Origin: Pyrenopolyporus hunteri
Taxonomy: Eukaryota; Ascomycota; Sordariomycetes; Xylariales; Hypoxylaceae
Direction: 5' to 3'
Assembly (NCBI GenBank): GCA_902806595.1
Contig: CADCXC010000010.1
Coordinates: forward strand, 1-64,000
DNA: 64,000 nt
This document shows, one piece after another, positions 12,506-26,149 of this stretch. The notes under the pieces were generated by a model. It was given only the letters and a program-made list of their open reading frames with translations, was not told the origin of the DNA and did not search any database. Position numbers and translations under genes: made by a program. Numbering within the stretch: the first letter of the stretch is position 1; each line of letters opens with the position of its first letter.

Positions 12506-15500
12506 ATGCATCTCTCTTGGACGCGGTATTTCATTCTGGCCATACCTTACCTATCCGATGTCTCCTCTGCGCGACTTCCCTCGACGCTTGTCGAAAGGCA
12601 AGACTCGAGCCTTACCCCGGGATTGACTGCGCCGTCTTTCTTTGTAATAGACCCGACGCCGAAAGATCCAGCATCTAGTTCAGAGTCAACTTCCACGGAG
12701 ACTTTACTACCATTACCCACAACTGAGGTAATAACTGTGACGATTACTCTACCGCCGCCCCCGCCGGCTACTACTTCGGAATCAAGCTCGGACATTCCAC
12801 CACCACTACCACCACCACCACCTGCGGAAACGACTTCGATCAACACTCCACCTCCGCCTCCTCCTCCACCACCTACCGAGGACCCAACCTCAACGGATAT
12901 CCCACCACCACCACCGCTACCTACTACAAAACCGACTTTGACCGATATTCCACCGCCGGAAAACACGTCTCCCAGTTCAGAATTGAGCTCAACGGTCGAT
13001 CCACCACCACCTACCGTGGAACCAACTTCGACAGACATTCCACCGCCGGAAAATACACCACCTAGTTCGGACTCGGATTCGACCGTGGTACCACCACCTA
13101 CTGCGGAGCCAACCTCAACAGACATTCCACCTGAAAGTTCGCCGTCTAGTTCGGAGTCGAGTTCTACGGCCATTCCGCTGCCGCCCAGCTCGGAATCTAG
13201 TTCGACTGCACCGCCGCCGACTGCTGAACCAACTTCAACGGACATTCCACCGGAAAACACATCGTCCAACTCGGAGTCAAGTTCGACCGCTGTCCCCCCA
13301 CCGCCTAGCTCGGAATCGAGTTCAACGACTGTTCCACCCACTGCGGAACCAACTTCGACGGATATTCCACCAGAGAGTTCGCCATCTAGTTCGGAGTCCA
13401 GTTCGACCGTTGTTCCGCCGCCAACCGTAGAACCGACTTCAACAGATATTCCACCGGAAAATACATCATCCAGCTCGGAATCGGGTTCGACAGTCCTTCC
13501 ACCTTCCAGCTCAGAATCGAGTTCAACGGCCGATCCGCCGCCACCTACTGCAGAACCAACTTCGACGGACATTCCACCGGAAAGCACACCGTCTAGCTCG
13601 GAATCAAGTTCAACTGTCGTTCCACCACCCACTGAAGAACCAACTTCGACGGACATTCCACCACCGGAGAGCACTAGTTCGGAATCAAGTTCGGAATCAA
13701 GTTCAACGGTTGCTCCACCTCCTACCGCGGAACCGACTTCAACGGATATTCCGCCCGAAAGTTCATCCTCTAGCTCAGAGTCTAGTTCGACGGTTGTTCC
13801 ACCACCGCCACCTACTGCCGAGCCAACTTCAACGGATATCCCACCGGAAAATACACCATCTAGTTCGGAATCGAGTTCGACGGTGGTTCCGCCACCTCCC
13901 CCCACCTCGGAACCAACTTCAACGGATATTCCACCTCCGGAAAATACTAGTTCGGAATCAAGTTCGACGGTCGTCCCGCCGCCAATACCTACCGCGGAGC
14001 CAACCTCGACGGATAGTCCGCCGCCGCCGCCGCCGCCTCCGTCTAGTACAGACCCGCCACCACCACCACCACCTAATACGGATCCCCCCCCACCACCTTC
14101 GAGTCAAACGGACCCCCCTCCGCCTCCACCGGATACAGACAATCCTCCTCCCCCTCCACCCAATACGGACTCTCCTCCACCACCTCCTGCTCAAACGGAT
14201 CCTCCTCCGCCCCCGCCTAACACGGATTCTCCTCCCCCACCTCCACCGGATACAGATGCTCCCCCTCCACCCCCGGCTCAAACAGATCCCCCTCCTCCTC
14301 CTCCGGCTCAAACGGATCCTCCTCCGCCACCAGCTAATACAGACTCTCCTCCTCCACCACCAGCGAATACGGATTCCCCCCTCCACCACCAGCTAATACA
14401 GACTCTCCTCCTCCCCCAGCTGATACAGATGCTCCTCCTCCTCCTCCGGCTCAAACGGATCCTCCTCCGCCCCCGCCTAACACGGATTCTCCTCCTCCAC
14501 CTCCGGCTCAATCAGACTCTCCTCCTCCACCACCAGCGAATACGGATTCTCCTCCTCCTCCTCCAGCTGATACAGATCCTCACCCACCACCTCCGGCTAG
14601 TACGGATCCTCCGCCTCCGCCTCACACCGATCCTCCTCCGCCGCCCTCGGTTAGCACGGATCCACCACCACCACCTGCGGCCAGCACAGACCCTCCTCCT
14701 CCGCCTCAGACCGACCCTCCATCGCCACCTCCGCCCACCCGGGACTGCACACCCACGACACCCGCTCTATGCACAAAGACTCTCTCTCCCGTCAGCCTGG
14801 ATGATGGATTCACAAGGTAGGCCAATAGGACCGCTCTACGAGTAGAGAGCCCCGCTAACAATTCCACCCAGCACCGTGATCGGAGACTGCCCCCCAGCGG
14901 CCACGTCCTGCGCGATAGGTACGCAAGAGACGACGACGACGACGATCAGCACTTCGGTCAGCGTCGCGATAGGGACAGACATGCCTGAGCCGCCCGAGCC
15001 CGAGTTGACGCCGGAACCGTTGGACGAAGAAACGAACGATTACTTCCTCGACTTATTTGAAGACGAGGACATTTCCCTCGACGGCGGGGACCCTATATGC
15101 TTCAAGAGCCAGTTCTACGCGCCGCAGCGCGACAGCGACGGTACGCCGAACGTGCAATCCAAGATCGAAGAATTCTGCTCAGGCGTGGACGGCGTCACAC
15201 TTACCAAGTCGTCCTCCGGGGGTGTCGACACAACGTTCAAGCGGTATAGCTATCTTCAGCATTCTTGTAAGTCGCCCGAATATCCCGTCTCTTTTCATCG
15301 GACGTATCTTCTGACATTTCTCCACCACTAGTCTGGATCTCTGCTGGTATCTGGTACTTCCCTTACGATGCGGACGAGTGTGGCGACTCCGCCAAGATCA
15401 CAAAGGCTGAATGCACTCGCATCCTCCACAAGGCCATGGTCGAATGTGACCCGGATTCGGGGATCACGCACGGCGGTTCCTACCACGGGGAATGCATCAA

Positions 15501-16013
15501 CTACGTAAGTGAAGACAAACCCCTCGAGTCGCTATTCTCAGGACCGCACTAACCTAACCCCCGCAGAACATCACCGTCGCACCGGGCACGAACGACCACA
15601 GCCCGCCGTGGAACCCCGCGCCCGAACCCCAGTGCAGCAGCGACAGCACGGACGTGGCGACCAGGTTCTTCGACGGGCTGTACCCGATCTTCTGCAACGA
15701 CGTCGGCGGGGACGCGGGCAAGCCGCTGTCGCGGAACCTCACCAACGACGACTACCCGGAGAGCAGGAAGCGGTCGTCGCGGATCACGAAGGGCATGGAC
15801 AAGCGGGACCGGCCGCTGACCAAGGCCGACTACGACATGTACACCTTCCACTTCGATTGGACCGGGGCCCAGGGCGATTGCACGTACGACTGCAACGACG
15901 CCTTCAGCCGGATCTCGTTCGAGTGCAGCGGCACCGACATGCGCGTGGATGGAAGCATCGACGCGAGGTGCGGGAAGTACTCGTACTCGATAGCGGGGCC
16001 GCCGCCCCATTAA
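12506..16013 (+). CDS. Secreted mucin-like Pro/Ser/Thr repeat protein with Cys-rich C-terminal domain, frameshifted
   Basis: Signal peptide MHLSWTRYFILAIPYLSDVSSA. About a dozen copies of a roughly 27-30-residue unit built on EPTSTDIPP...SSSESSSTV follow, then a Pro-rich array of PPPPPP-x-TD units up to about 14750. Introns fit at 14817-14871, 15267-15331 and 15505-15566. The last exons encode a Cys-containing domain (PICFKSQFY, FWISAGIWYF, FDWTGAQGDCTYDCND) ending at a stop at 16011-16013. One base is missing in the C-run at 14376-14381. As written, the N-terminal frame turns into Leu/Arg-rich nonsense and stops at 14845 (779 aa). With one base more there, all four exons would join in frame (about 1108 aa). 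This is either a sequencing error in a C-rich repeat or a real null or phase-variable allele. Likely a cell-wall or extracellular O-glycosylated protein (inference). Confidence 0.75.
14376..14381 (+). other. Frame-breaking C6 homopolymer in the mucin-like gene
   Basis: The neighbouring repeat units read GAT TCT CCT CCT CC. Here the unit reads GATTCCCCCCTCC, one base short of a whole number of codons. All downstream repeats keep their Pro-rich sense only in the shifted frame. Confidence 0.8.
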
Positions 16014-16790
16014 ACCTCACCACCATCGCCCTAAACCCGATCATGAACATGGTGTTCGATCCGTGCCGCAATGACGGTCGCGATGCTTGTGTCTCGGGGA
16101 TAGGTGTTTGGAATATCATTACCATAATGTTTTATGTCTGTATGCACAAAGAGGATAGTTCCCTATCCTCGCAGCGTCCCATTCCAGCCGCCAATATCTC
16201 GCATGTCGACGGCTGACTTAGAATGGCCTCCTCAACTGTTATATAGTAGACTTCTGTTATTGTTTTAGAGGGGTACGCATGGCTACGAGAAGAAATCATA
16301 TGCTTAGACAGAACACCTAGATAATACTAGGCAATATATAATCGTCATAAATACCTTCTGTTCGGCGGTTTCATGAAGTAAAATGGTGAAACCGGAAAAT
16401 AGTTTGGTTGTAGGCATAGGGATAGTAATTCAAGCTGATGGGTCGAACGCGCAAGCCTAGCGTCCTTTGTTTCTGCTGTAAACGGGGTGATGGCCAGATC
16501 AAACTTTCGGTATTCTCGTGTCCTATCAAGAACGTTTAGGTTTAGTAGCTAAATATCGGTCAACTTCTCAGTACAATATAAACCATCGACAAATCCGAAG
16601 CAGGTGAACGGGTATGATGTTGTGAGGAAGTTTTAGTTGAGATGGAGCCGGGGACTAGTTACAGATTCACACGTGACTTGTACGCATCACATGATAGGCG
16701 CTCAATAAGAGGTAATCGAGGTCGGTCACGTGCAGACGTGCGGATTCCGCGCGTATATTTACGCCGGACCGTAAAAGGATTTTCCGTTAA
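16014..16790. other. Intergenic transition into the AT-rich block, with CACGTG motifs
   Basis: No gene is seen. Two CACGTG hexamers (about 16670 and 16727) lie just before composition changes abruptly near 16790, from ordinary GC to almost pure A/T. Confidence 0.5.
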
Positions 16791-17059
16791 ACCGTTAATT
16801 TAAAAAATTTTTAAATGTTAAGTTTATTTTTTAGATATAGTTACGTAAAAATTATAAAAAATTATAAAACATATATTATTAAATTATATAATTATTTAAT
16901 TAAATAATAAATTTATAATATAATTAAAAAAAATAATAAATTTATTTTTTATAAATTAAATAAAATTATAATAAAAAAATCATCGTAAATATATAATATT
17001 AAATAAATAAAAAGTTATTAATAAATAATCGAAATGAAATTATATAATCGTATAATAAA

Positions 17060-17260
17060 AGGTAAAAAAATAAAAAAAATTAATTAAATTATATATATTT
17101 AAAAGTTATAAATAAGTTAATTTCGTATTAATTAATATTTATATTTTTTTAAAAGTTTATATTTTAAGTTTTTATTACGTAAAATAACGAAGTATTTAAT
17201 AAAAATATATTTATTATTATTATTATTATTATAATAAATATTTTAATATAAAATTATATT
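17060..17260 (+). repeat. Dispersed repeat family B with (TTA)n core, copy 1
   Basis: Contains AGTTAATTTCGTATTAATTA, then TTACGTAAAA and AATAAAAATATATTTATTATT. A close direct copy lies at about 38520-38700. Reverse-complement copies lie at about 37240-37370 and 37770-37900, and a partial one at 29395-29475 (+). Origin unknown; it could be an LTR or a transposon end. Confidence 0.65.
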
Positions 17261-17357
17261 ATTATATACGATTTTTAAAAAATAATAAATTATTAATAAT
17301 ATAATACGAAATAATTTCGTTATTTTATTTTAATATATATAAATTCCGTGATTTTTT

Positions 17358-17633
17358 TTTTATTACGATTCGATATAATTAATTTAATTTTATTAAATAA
17401 TTAATATTAAAGTTTCGATTAATTACGTAATTAAAGTTTATATATAAAATTACGATTTAACTTTAATACGACGTATAATATTAAAAATTAAAAATAAAAT
17501 TTTATTAATATTATAAAAAAAAAAAAATTAAATTAAATTACGGTTTTATATATAAATTTTAACGGCGTAATTAATTAAAATTTCGATATTTATTTTTTAA
17601 TAAAGTTAATTTAATTATATTAAATCGTAATAA
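17358..17633. repeat. Dispersed repeat family A, two inverted copies head to head
   Basis: A unit starting ATTACGATTCGATATAATTA (17358 to about 17460) is followed by its reverse complement ending TTAAATCGTAATAA at about 17633. Between them lies the family's characteristic poly(A) run with AATATTAAAAATTAAAAATA. The pair could fold into a hairpin of about 100-bp arms. Confidence 0.65.
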
Positions 17634-20600
17634 TTTAAAAATTTATACGTTTCGATATATTTTTAATTAAATTATTTTTACTTTTAAAGTTTTATAATAT
17701 ACGATAAAAATTTTAATGTTACGAAGTAAATAAATAATAAATAAATATAAATAAAAGTATAATAAAATAAATAATTATTTAAATATATTATATATCGTAT
17801 AATATTAAATATTAATAATTAATTTTTTACGTTTAAATTTTTAAATTTAATTAATTATATCGAATAATTAAATTTTAATATTTTTAATTATTTTAAAAAC
17901 GAAAATTAAAATCGATATCGATTTTTCGATTTAAGTAAATATTAAAAATAATTTAAAAATGATTTTAAATACGTTATTTATTTATACGCGTTTTTTTATA
18001 TTTATAATAATTAAATTAATTATTTAATATATATTAATAAAGTAATATATATTATATCGATAAAAATATTTATTATTATTATTATTATAATAATATTCGA
18101 CGTAAATACCGTAAAAATAATTAAATAAAACGATGTAATATTAAAAAAGACTTTAATTTATTTTATAATTTACGTAAATATATTTTAAAAATAAAATAAT
18201 ATTAATAATTATTACGTAAACGGTTATAAATAATTAAAAATTATATTTAATAATAAAAATATATATAAATTAATTTATTTTCGAAATTATTAATTAATAA
18301 TTAAAATTATATTAATTTTAATTTTCGATATTAACGGTTTTAATTATAATTACGATTATTAAAAATAATAATTTATTTTAATTTAAATTAATAATAAATA
18401 TTATTAATTAATTAAAAAAATAAAAAAACGCGAAATTAATTTTATTTATTAATTTCGAATTATTTTTATTACCGGTTTATTTATAAAGATTTTTTTAACT
18501 TTCGTTAAAATTTAAATAATATAATCGATTAAAATAATATTATCGGTTATTTTCGGCCGTTTATTATTATTATTGGTATAATAAGTGGTTAATTATATAA
18601 ATTTTAAAAAGAAGTTTTTTTTTTTTTTTAAATTTTAATTAAAAGATTTTATTTAATTTTAATTAAAATTTTATTTAATGTTAATAAAATTAACCGTTTT
18701 CGATTTAATTATTATAAAAGTAATAAATTAATCATTTTATTTAAAAATAACGATATTAATATATCGTTATTGAAAATAAATATTTTATAATAAGTTTATT
18801 TATTATTTATTTAATTTATTTAAAAATGTTTTAAAAATAGGTATAATAATTTTCGAATTTTATTAATTTAATTTAAGGTAACGATATTAAAGAATATATA
18901 ATATATTTAATCGAAATTTCGAAATATAAAAATTAAATATTTAAAATTATAAAATAAAATTAATATATAAATATTTTAAAAGAAATAAAATATAAAAAAG
19001 TTATTATAAAAAACGCGAATTTATATAAAAAATATAAGATATTATAAAAAATACATTTATTTATATTTTAAAATATATTAATAAATAAATTTCGAATAAA
19101 TTTTTATTAATATTAATTAAATTATTATTTTTAAAATATTTTAAAAAAAGAAATTATCGAATATAATTTATTTTTAAGTTAAAAAAAAATAAAATTAAAA
19201 AATTTATTAATTTAAACGATAATTATAGTTAATAAATTTTAACATTATTTTTTAATTATTTAATAAATATTTAAATATTTATCGATTTATTTCGTAAGTA
19301 TTTATATTTATATATTAATTTATTTAAAATAAATATTTAAATATTTATTAATTATATTCGATTTAATTATATATTTTAATAAAAAATTTTAAATTATTAA
19401 TTATTTATTTATTTTAACATTTAACGTAGCGTTAAACGAATACAAAAAAATAAAGATAAAAGTAATCGAAAACGAAAAAATTACGATTAAAAATGTTATA
19501 AATTTAATATAAAAAAAGGGATTAATAAAATTTTTAAATGCGTTATAAATTGCGTTATAATATTTACGAAATAATAATTTCGTTTAAATTATATAAATAA
19601 TAATATAAATGAAAATAATATTATTTTTAAAAAGTATTATTTTAATGAAAATTATCGTTTAAATAAAAAGTTAATTTAATTAATTTATAAATTTTAAACG
19701 ATATTAATAATATTATTTTATATAATAATTTTATAATAATTTAATTATATTTTTAATTAATTATTCGTTTAAATATTATATAATATAAATAATATTTAAT
19801 AAAAAAATGTATACGTTTAATAATATATAATAATTTAATTTAAACGTATATATAAGTTTTTTAAAAAAACGAAAAAAAATAATAAAAAAAAAAATAAAAC
19901 GTTTATTTCGTTTTAATGTAAAATAACTTATCGATAATTATTTTATTATAATTTTAATAATGTAAACATTAATATTATTACGTTTTTATACCGTTTATTA
20001 TTATTAATTTTTTTTTAAATATAAATAATTTTTTTTATATAATAATTAAATTAAAAAATTTACCGTATTTATTAAATTTAATTTATAATTAATGTTTTTT
20101 CGCTAGTTAATTTTACTTATAAAAATATATTATTTAAATTTATTTATTAATAAAATTTAACTTACTTTTATTTTTAAATAATTTAAATATATATTCTTTT
20201 TTTAAAGATATTATTTTTACGTTATTTATTGTAAAAAATACGAAAAACGACGAAAAAATAATAAATAATATATTTATAAGTTTAACCATTAATAATATAA
20301 TAATAAATAGCGGAAAATTAAATAAAAAAAACGACGTAATTAACTCGTTTTTTTTTAAATTAATAAACGATTTTAATAAAATATATTATTTTTTAAATTT
20401 TTAAATTAAAGTAATAATAATCGAATAATTTATTTTAAAAATATATTTAATTAATCGTATTAAATATACGTTAAAATATTTACTTTAAAATTATTTATTT
20501 TTTATTAATTAAAAATAATGTTATTTCGACTTATATTAATATTAAAATCATTTTATTTCATTTATTTTTTTCGATAACGTTAATAAAAAATCGAAGTTTT

Positions 20601-20792
20601 CGAGTGGTATTTTTCGATATTAAATGAAAAAATTATTAATATATTATCGAATAATAACGTTTTAAATATATTTTCCCTATTTACGTTTAATTAAAATATA
20701 TTAAAAAATCGTTATTTTACGGTAAGTAAATAATTAAAACGGTATCGATAAAAATAAAAGTAAATGTAATTTTTATTAACGCGATATCGCGA

Positions 20793-20957
20793 TTATTACG
20801 ATTCGATACGATTAATTTAACTTTTTTAAATAATCGATATTAAAGTTTCGATCGAATATATCGTCGAAACTTATATATAAAATCGCGGTTTAGTTTTTTT
20901 TTTTTTTTTTTTTTTATAATATTAATAAAATTTAATTTTTAATTTTTAATATTATAA
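20793..20957 (+). repeat. Dispersed repeat family A copy
   Basis: Reads ATTACGATTCGATACGATTA, then GTTTCGATCGAATATATCGT, then ATCGCGGTTTAG followed by a long T-run and TAATATTAATAAAATTTAA. Same order of blocks as the other family A copies. Confidence 0.65.
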
Positions 20958-23139
20958 ATCGTATTAACGATTTTTTATTTTATAAATCGATATTATTTAT
21001 TTAAAATATTTCGATATCGAAAATAAAATCGATAATTAAATCGTTTAATTTTATTAATAATAAATATATTTTATTTTATTTTAAAAAAATAATTAATAAT
21101 TATAATATATATAAAAATAAATATTAAATGTTTAAAATTTTTCGTATCGACGTTATATTTAAGATGAAATTAACGTTTAATTTTTCGATTAACTTCGAGT
21201 AATTTTTAAAAAATAAATATAATATATAAAGGGTTTTAAACGTTATTAAATTTATATAATCGTATCGATTTTTTTTTTTTTAATAAATGGTTAAATTATT
21301 AACGTTTAATTTTTAATATTTAATATATATAGGTATTTTAATGAAAGGTTTAATAATATATCGATATTAATTTTTTATAGCGATTTTTTTTAAGTTATAT
21401 TACGAAAAATTATCGTTTTATTTCGAAAAATTATAAATTAAAAATATACGATAAAATTATTAAAATTAATGTTAATAAATAATATTAAAATATACGGTTA
21501 ATTTAAATTATTAAATCGTTAATTAATAAATTTTATACTTTTAAATAATAAAAAAAAATAATAAAAACGATAAAAAAAATAACGTATAATTATTATATAA
21601 TATTATAAGTAAAATTTTTTTTAAATTTAATAAAAGAAATAATTATAATTAAATATATATTAATTTATAAGTAAAAATAAATTATCGAAATAAACACGAA
21701 TATATAATTAATAAATTATTTTACTATGTTATTAATTATATATTTGTGTTTAATGGTTTATTTTTATTTATAAATATTTTTTATTATTTTTTTTCATTTT
21801 TATTTAAAATTATTTTATATTAATCGAGGTAAAATAAACGTTATTAATACATTATTATTTAACATTTAATTTTAAATAATAAAATTTATCGTTTTAATTA
21901 AATTTTTAAAAAATCGAATTTTTATTTTTTTATTTTTTCGATTAACGCGTTTATTTTATTACTCGATTCGTTAAAATACGGGTTATTTAACGAAATATCG
22001 AATGTTAAAAAAGGATTTATATGTAATGTCGACGTTAAAATTAATAACGACGTTAATAACGAAAAAATAAAATATATACGTATATACGTATATTTAATAA
22101 AACGAGTAGTAAAATGATTAATACGGTCGTTAAATTTAAAAGTAAACGATGAAAATGTTTTTTAATTAACGTTAAAGTTAAATAAATAAAAACAAATAAT
22201 CGTTTATAAAAATTTCGTTAATTTTAATTATTAAATTTAAGTTTATTCGATCGTTAATTTTTTACGTTAAATATAAAATATTTATTTTTTATTCGATACG
22301 ATTTTTTACGTTTTTTTTTATTTAAGCGAGTTTTTAATGCGATTTTTTCGATGTTCGTAAATATAATTTTAAAAGGAATTTACGTACGGTTTAATTAAAT
22401 TATTTCGAAAGTAAAACGGCGAAAATTAAACGTTTTTTATATTTTTAATAATTCGAAGACGTTTTTTAAATTAATTTTTTCGATAAAAAAAGTTAAAAGT
22501 ATTAAAAAAAGTAAACGTTAAATATTATAATTTTTTTTTTTTTTATTATTAATATTATTTTCGGGGGTTTTTTTAATGACTTTATTTATTTAATAAAGTA
22601 TTTTTTTTTAAATTTATAAGTTAAAATATCGATTAATTTCGAACGTTATAATAAAAGTAAATTTAAATTTATAATTAATAAATAAATTTTATAAATAATT
22701 ATAATAAAATGTCGATTATTATTTTAATTTTAATGTTTTAATCGATTAAAAAATATAAAAAAATTTAATGGAAATATAAATATAAAAGTTACGGTTAAAG
22801 TTTTTATATAAATATATATTATAAAGTTTATATAATAAAAATTATTTATTATTATAATATTAATTAAATAATGGCGTTTTATATTATAACGTTATTATTT
22901 ATTTAAGTAAAAAAATAAATCGCTTAAATTTATTTTTAATAATACGAGTTTTATAATACGAAAAAATAAATATTTAATTTATTAATAAAGTATAAAAAAT
23001 GTTTTATTATTTATTATATTATATAAAGTAATTTATAGTTTATATAAAAAAATTCGAAATATAATATTAAAAAATAAGTTAATATTAACGTATTTTTATT
23101 ATTATAAAAGTAATATTACGTGTTATACGATAAATAAAA

Positions 23140-23290
23140 ATTTAATTTTATTAATGTTATAAAAAAAAAAAAAAATTAAAGTACGTGTCGAAAAATTACG
23201 ATTTATATAAATATATTAACGATAAAACCACTCGATATTTCGATGTTAATTATTTAATAAAATTAAATTATTATATTAAATCGTAATAAA
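23140..23290 (-). repeat. Dispersed repeat family A copy
   Basis: Reverse-oriented unit: TTTTATTAATGTTAT, a poly(A) run, GTGTCGAAAAATTACGATTT, and TTATTTAATAAAATTAAATT up to AAATCGTAATAAA. Confidence 0.6.
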
Positions 23291-23404
23291 AAATATATAT
23301 TAAAAAGATTGTTAAAATATTATACGATTATTTTACGATATAAAGTAATTTTAAATGTAATATAAAATAATTTCGCCGTTTTATTTTATTTATATAAAAG
23401 TGTA

Positions 23405-23560
23405 ATTATTTAATTTTATTAAATAATTAATAACGAATTTTTAAACGATTTCGTTATTTTATTTTTTATGTATATATAAGCCGCGATTTTCGAGTTACGT
23501 TTTAAATTTTTCTTTTTTTTTATAATTTTAAAAATTTATTCGTATTATTATTAATTAATA
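23405..23560 (+). repeat. Dispersed repeat family A copy (diverged)
   Basis: Shares AATTTTATTAAATAATTAAT, the GCCGCGATTTTCGAGTTACG block and the T-run with the other copies; the ends are unclear. Confidence 0.5.
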
Positions 23561-25429
23561 ACGAAATAAAAAATAATTTTATCGTTTTTTAATAATAATA
23601 TTTTTTATTATAAATATACGATAAAACGAATTATTTTATTTAATTATAATATATAAAAAATTTTATTAAATATATTTTTATTTTAAATTTAATAAATTTT
23701 AATATTAAAATAATTAAATTATAATTTAATAAATAATAAAAATAAAATTTTTTATTATTATAAACGAAATTTTATAATTATTATTTTTTTTTATTTAATA
23801 TTTTTAAAATTTTTTTTTAATTAAATACGTTTATTTTTAAAGTATATTAATTAAATATTTTTATTTATTTAATTTAAAATAATTAATAAACGAAATATTT
23901 TATTTAATTACGATAATTTACGAATCGAATCGATAATAAAAATAGATATTTTAATTATTTTTATTAAGTTTTTAACGATTATCGAAGGTAATTAATTAAT
24001 TTATAAATTTATAAGTAAAATTATAAATTTTATAAATTAATAAATTTAAAAAAAAGGTAATTTTTATTACGTCGTTTTTATATATTATATCGAAACGATT
24101 AATATAAAAGACGTTATAAATTCGAGAAAATATTTTTTTTTATTTAAATATCGTTTAAAAATTTAATAGATTTAATATTAAATAAACGATTAAACGAAGT
24201 ATATCGAAGTTTTTATGTAAAAATACGAATATTTTAATAAAAATTAAGTTTATAAAAATATCGATACGTATAATATTAATTAAGTTTTATTTTTATTTCG
24301 AATAATTTATTTTAATTGTTACGTTTAATAAATATTTATTTATATACGTAAATTACGAAACGAACGATATTAACGTAACTTTAAATGCGGAAAAAAATAT
24401 TATTTTTCGCCGTATAAAAAATCGAATATATTTTAAAAATTTAAAATTAATATTAAATTTTATTTTAAAAGAAATAGATAAAAATTAATTTATTATATAT
24501 CGAAATAAAATGATTTTTCGAATTTATTATATTAATATATTTTCGAATTTTAAATTCGATATTATTTTTTATATTAATTAATATTATATTAATAATTATA
24601 TTTTTTATCGTAGATTATTTAGGGTAAAAACGTATAATTTTATTAAAACGGGTATATAGGTAAATATCGACGAAGTTATTATTATAAAAGTTATTTCGAT
24701 TAAATAATATTATTTTAAAATAACGTCGGTAATAATATATAATAAAATCGACATTATTTAATAATTCGTATATTTTAATTTTATAATAATCGAAAAGGTA
24801 TAATCGAAAAATTTCGAATTAATAAATTTCGTAAACATTTATATAATTATATCGTTAATTTCGTATTTTTTCGAAATTTTTTTTTTTCGATAACGCGTAT
24901 AATTTTTAATGATAAATCTTCGAATTTAAATATATACGCGTTTATATTTTTTTTACGGCGCGTTATAAAAGTTAAATTATATGTATTTTTAAAATATTAT
25001 ATATTAAAATATTTCGTTAAATAATTTTTTTATTACGTAAAATAAAAAAAATTATTGGTTTAAAAAGATAATTAATAATTTCGAAAATATTATTACGGAT
25101 TTTTAAAATAATTCGAAATAATTTAATTTTAAATATATCGTTATTTTTAAATATTAAACGAATAATAATATATATAATTAATTTTTCGATATATACGTTT
25201 TAAGTTATTATTATTTAATTATATTAATAAAATCGTTAAATTTAAAATTTATCGATAAAATGCGTTATAATATATTAATAAGGTTATTAAATAATTAATT
25301 ACGTAATATTATAAAATCGATTAAATATATTTATATTAAAAATATAATGTTTTTTTTTTTTAATAAAAAGTTTATTTCGACGGTAATTTTAAAATATTCG
25401 ATTTAATTATTTTTAAATGTAATGTTTTT

Positions 25430-25575
25430 TTTTAAAAATAAATAAAAAAAAAAAATAATATAATTTAAAAACCCGCGGTTTTATAAAAGTGTAGTTAACG
25501 ACGAAGTCGTTTTTTCGTATTTTATTATTAATTTAATAAAATTAAATTAATACGTAATATCGTAATAAAAATAAG
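25430..25575 (-). repeat. Dispersed repeat family A copy (diverged)
   Basis: Poly(A) run, AAAACCCGCGGTTTTATAAA, then TTTAATAAAATTAAATTAAT and CGTAATAAA, in reverse orientation. Confidence 0.5.
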
Positions 25576-26149
25576 ATTTTTTTTATTTAAATATATATAA
25601 AATCGATTAAATTTTTTTTATGGAAAATTAAATAAATTAAAAAAATAATAAGTTAAATTTTATTGTTTTTTTTTTATTTATTTATATATTTATTTTTTTA
25701 GTTTATAAAATATAACATTTTATATTATAAAATATATGTAATATATATATAAAAAGTAAAGAAATATTAATTATAAGCGATTTTTATATAATTATTATTC
25801 GTAATATTATTTTATAATATTTTTAATATAAATATATTATTTTATTTAAATTTATAAATTAAAAGTTTAAAAGTTAAAAATGAAAAATAATATATTAAAT
25901 CGTAATTTAAAAATTTTATATATATTAAAACGGGGTAACGAAATTATTTCGTATTACGTTATCGGTTATTTTTATAATATTATCGTTAAACGACCGCGTA
26001 ATATAATAATATTTAAAAATAGGTTTTAATAATTTATTTTTTAATATTTATATATTTATTTATTAAAAATAAATAAAAGCGATTATTTTTACGAAAGTAA
26101 TAATTAAAAGTTCCACGTATTTATTATAAATTATATGTAGTAACGATTT

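Noticed and set aside
12547..13905. 452-codon minus-strand ORF
   Set aside because: Exact antisense shadow of the Ser/Thr/Pro repeat gene; low-complexity Gly/Val/Glu/Leu only, caused by the repeat codon phase.
15509..16216. 235-codon plus ORF
   Set aside because: Off-frame reading of the last mucin-like exon; the in-frame version keeps the cysteine motifs and proper splice sites.
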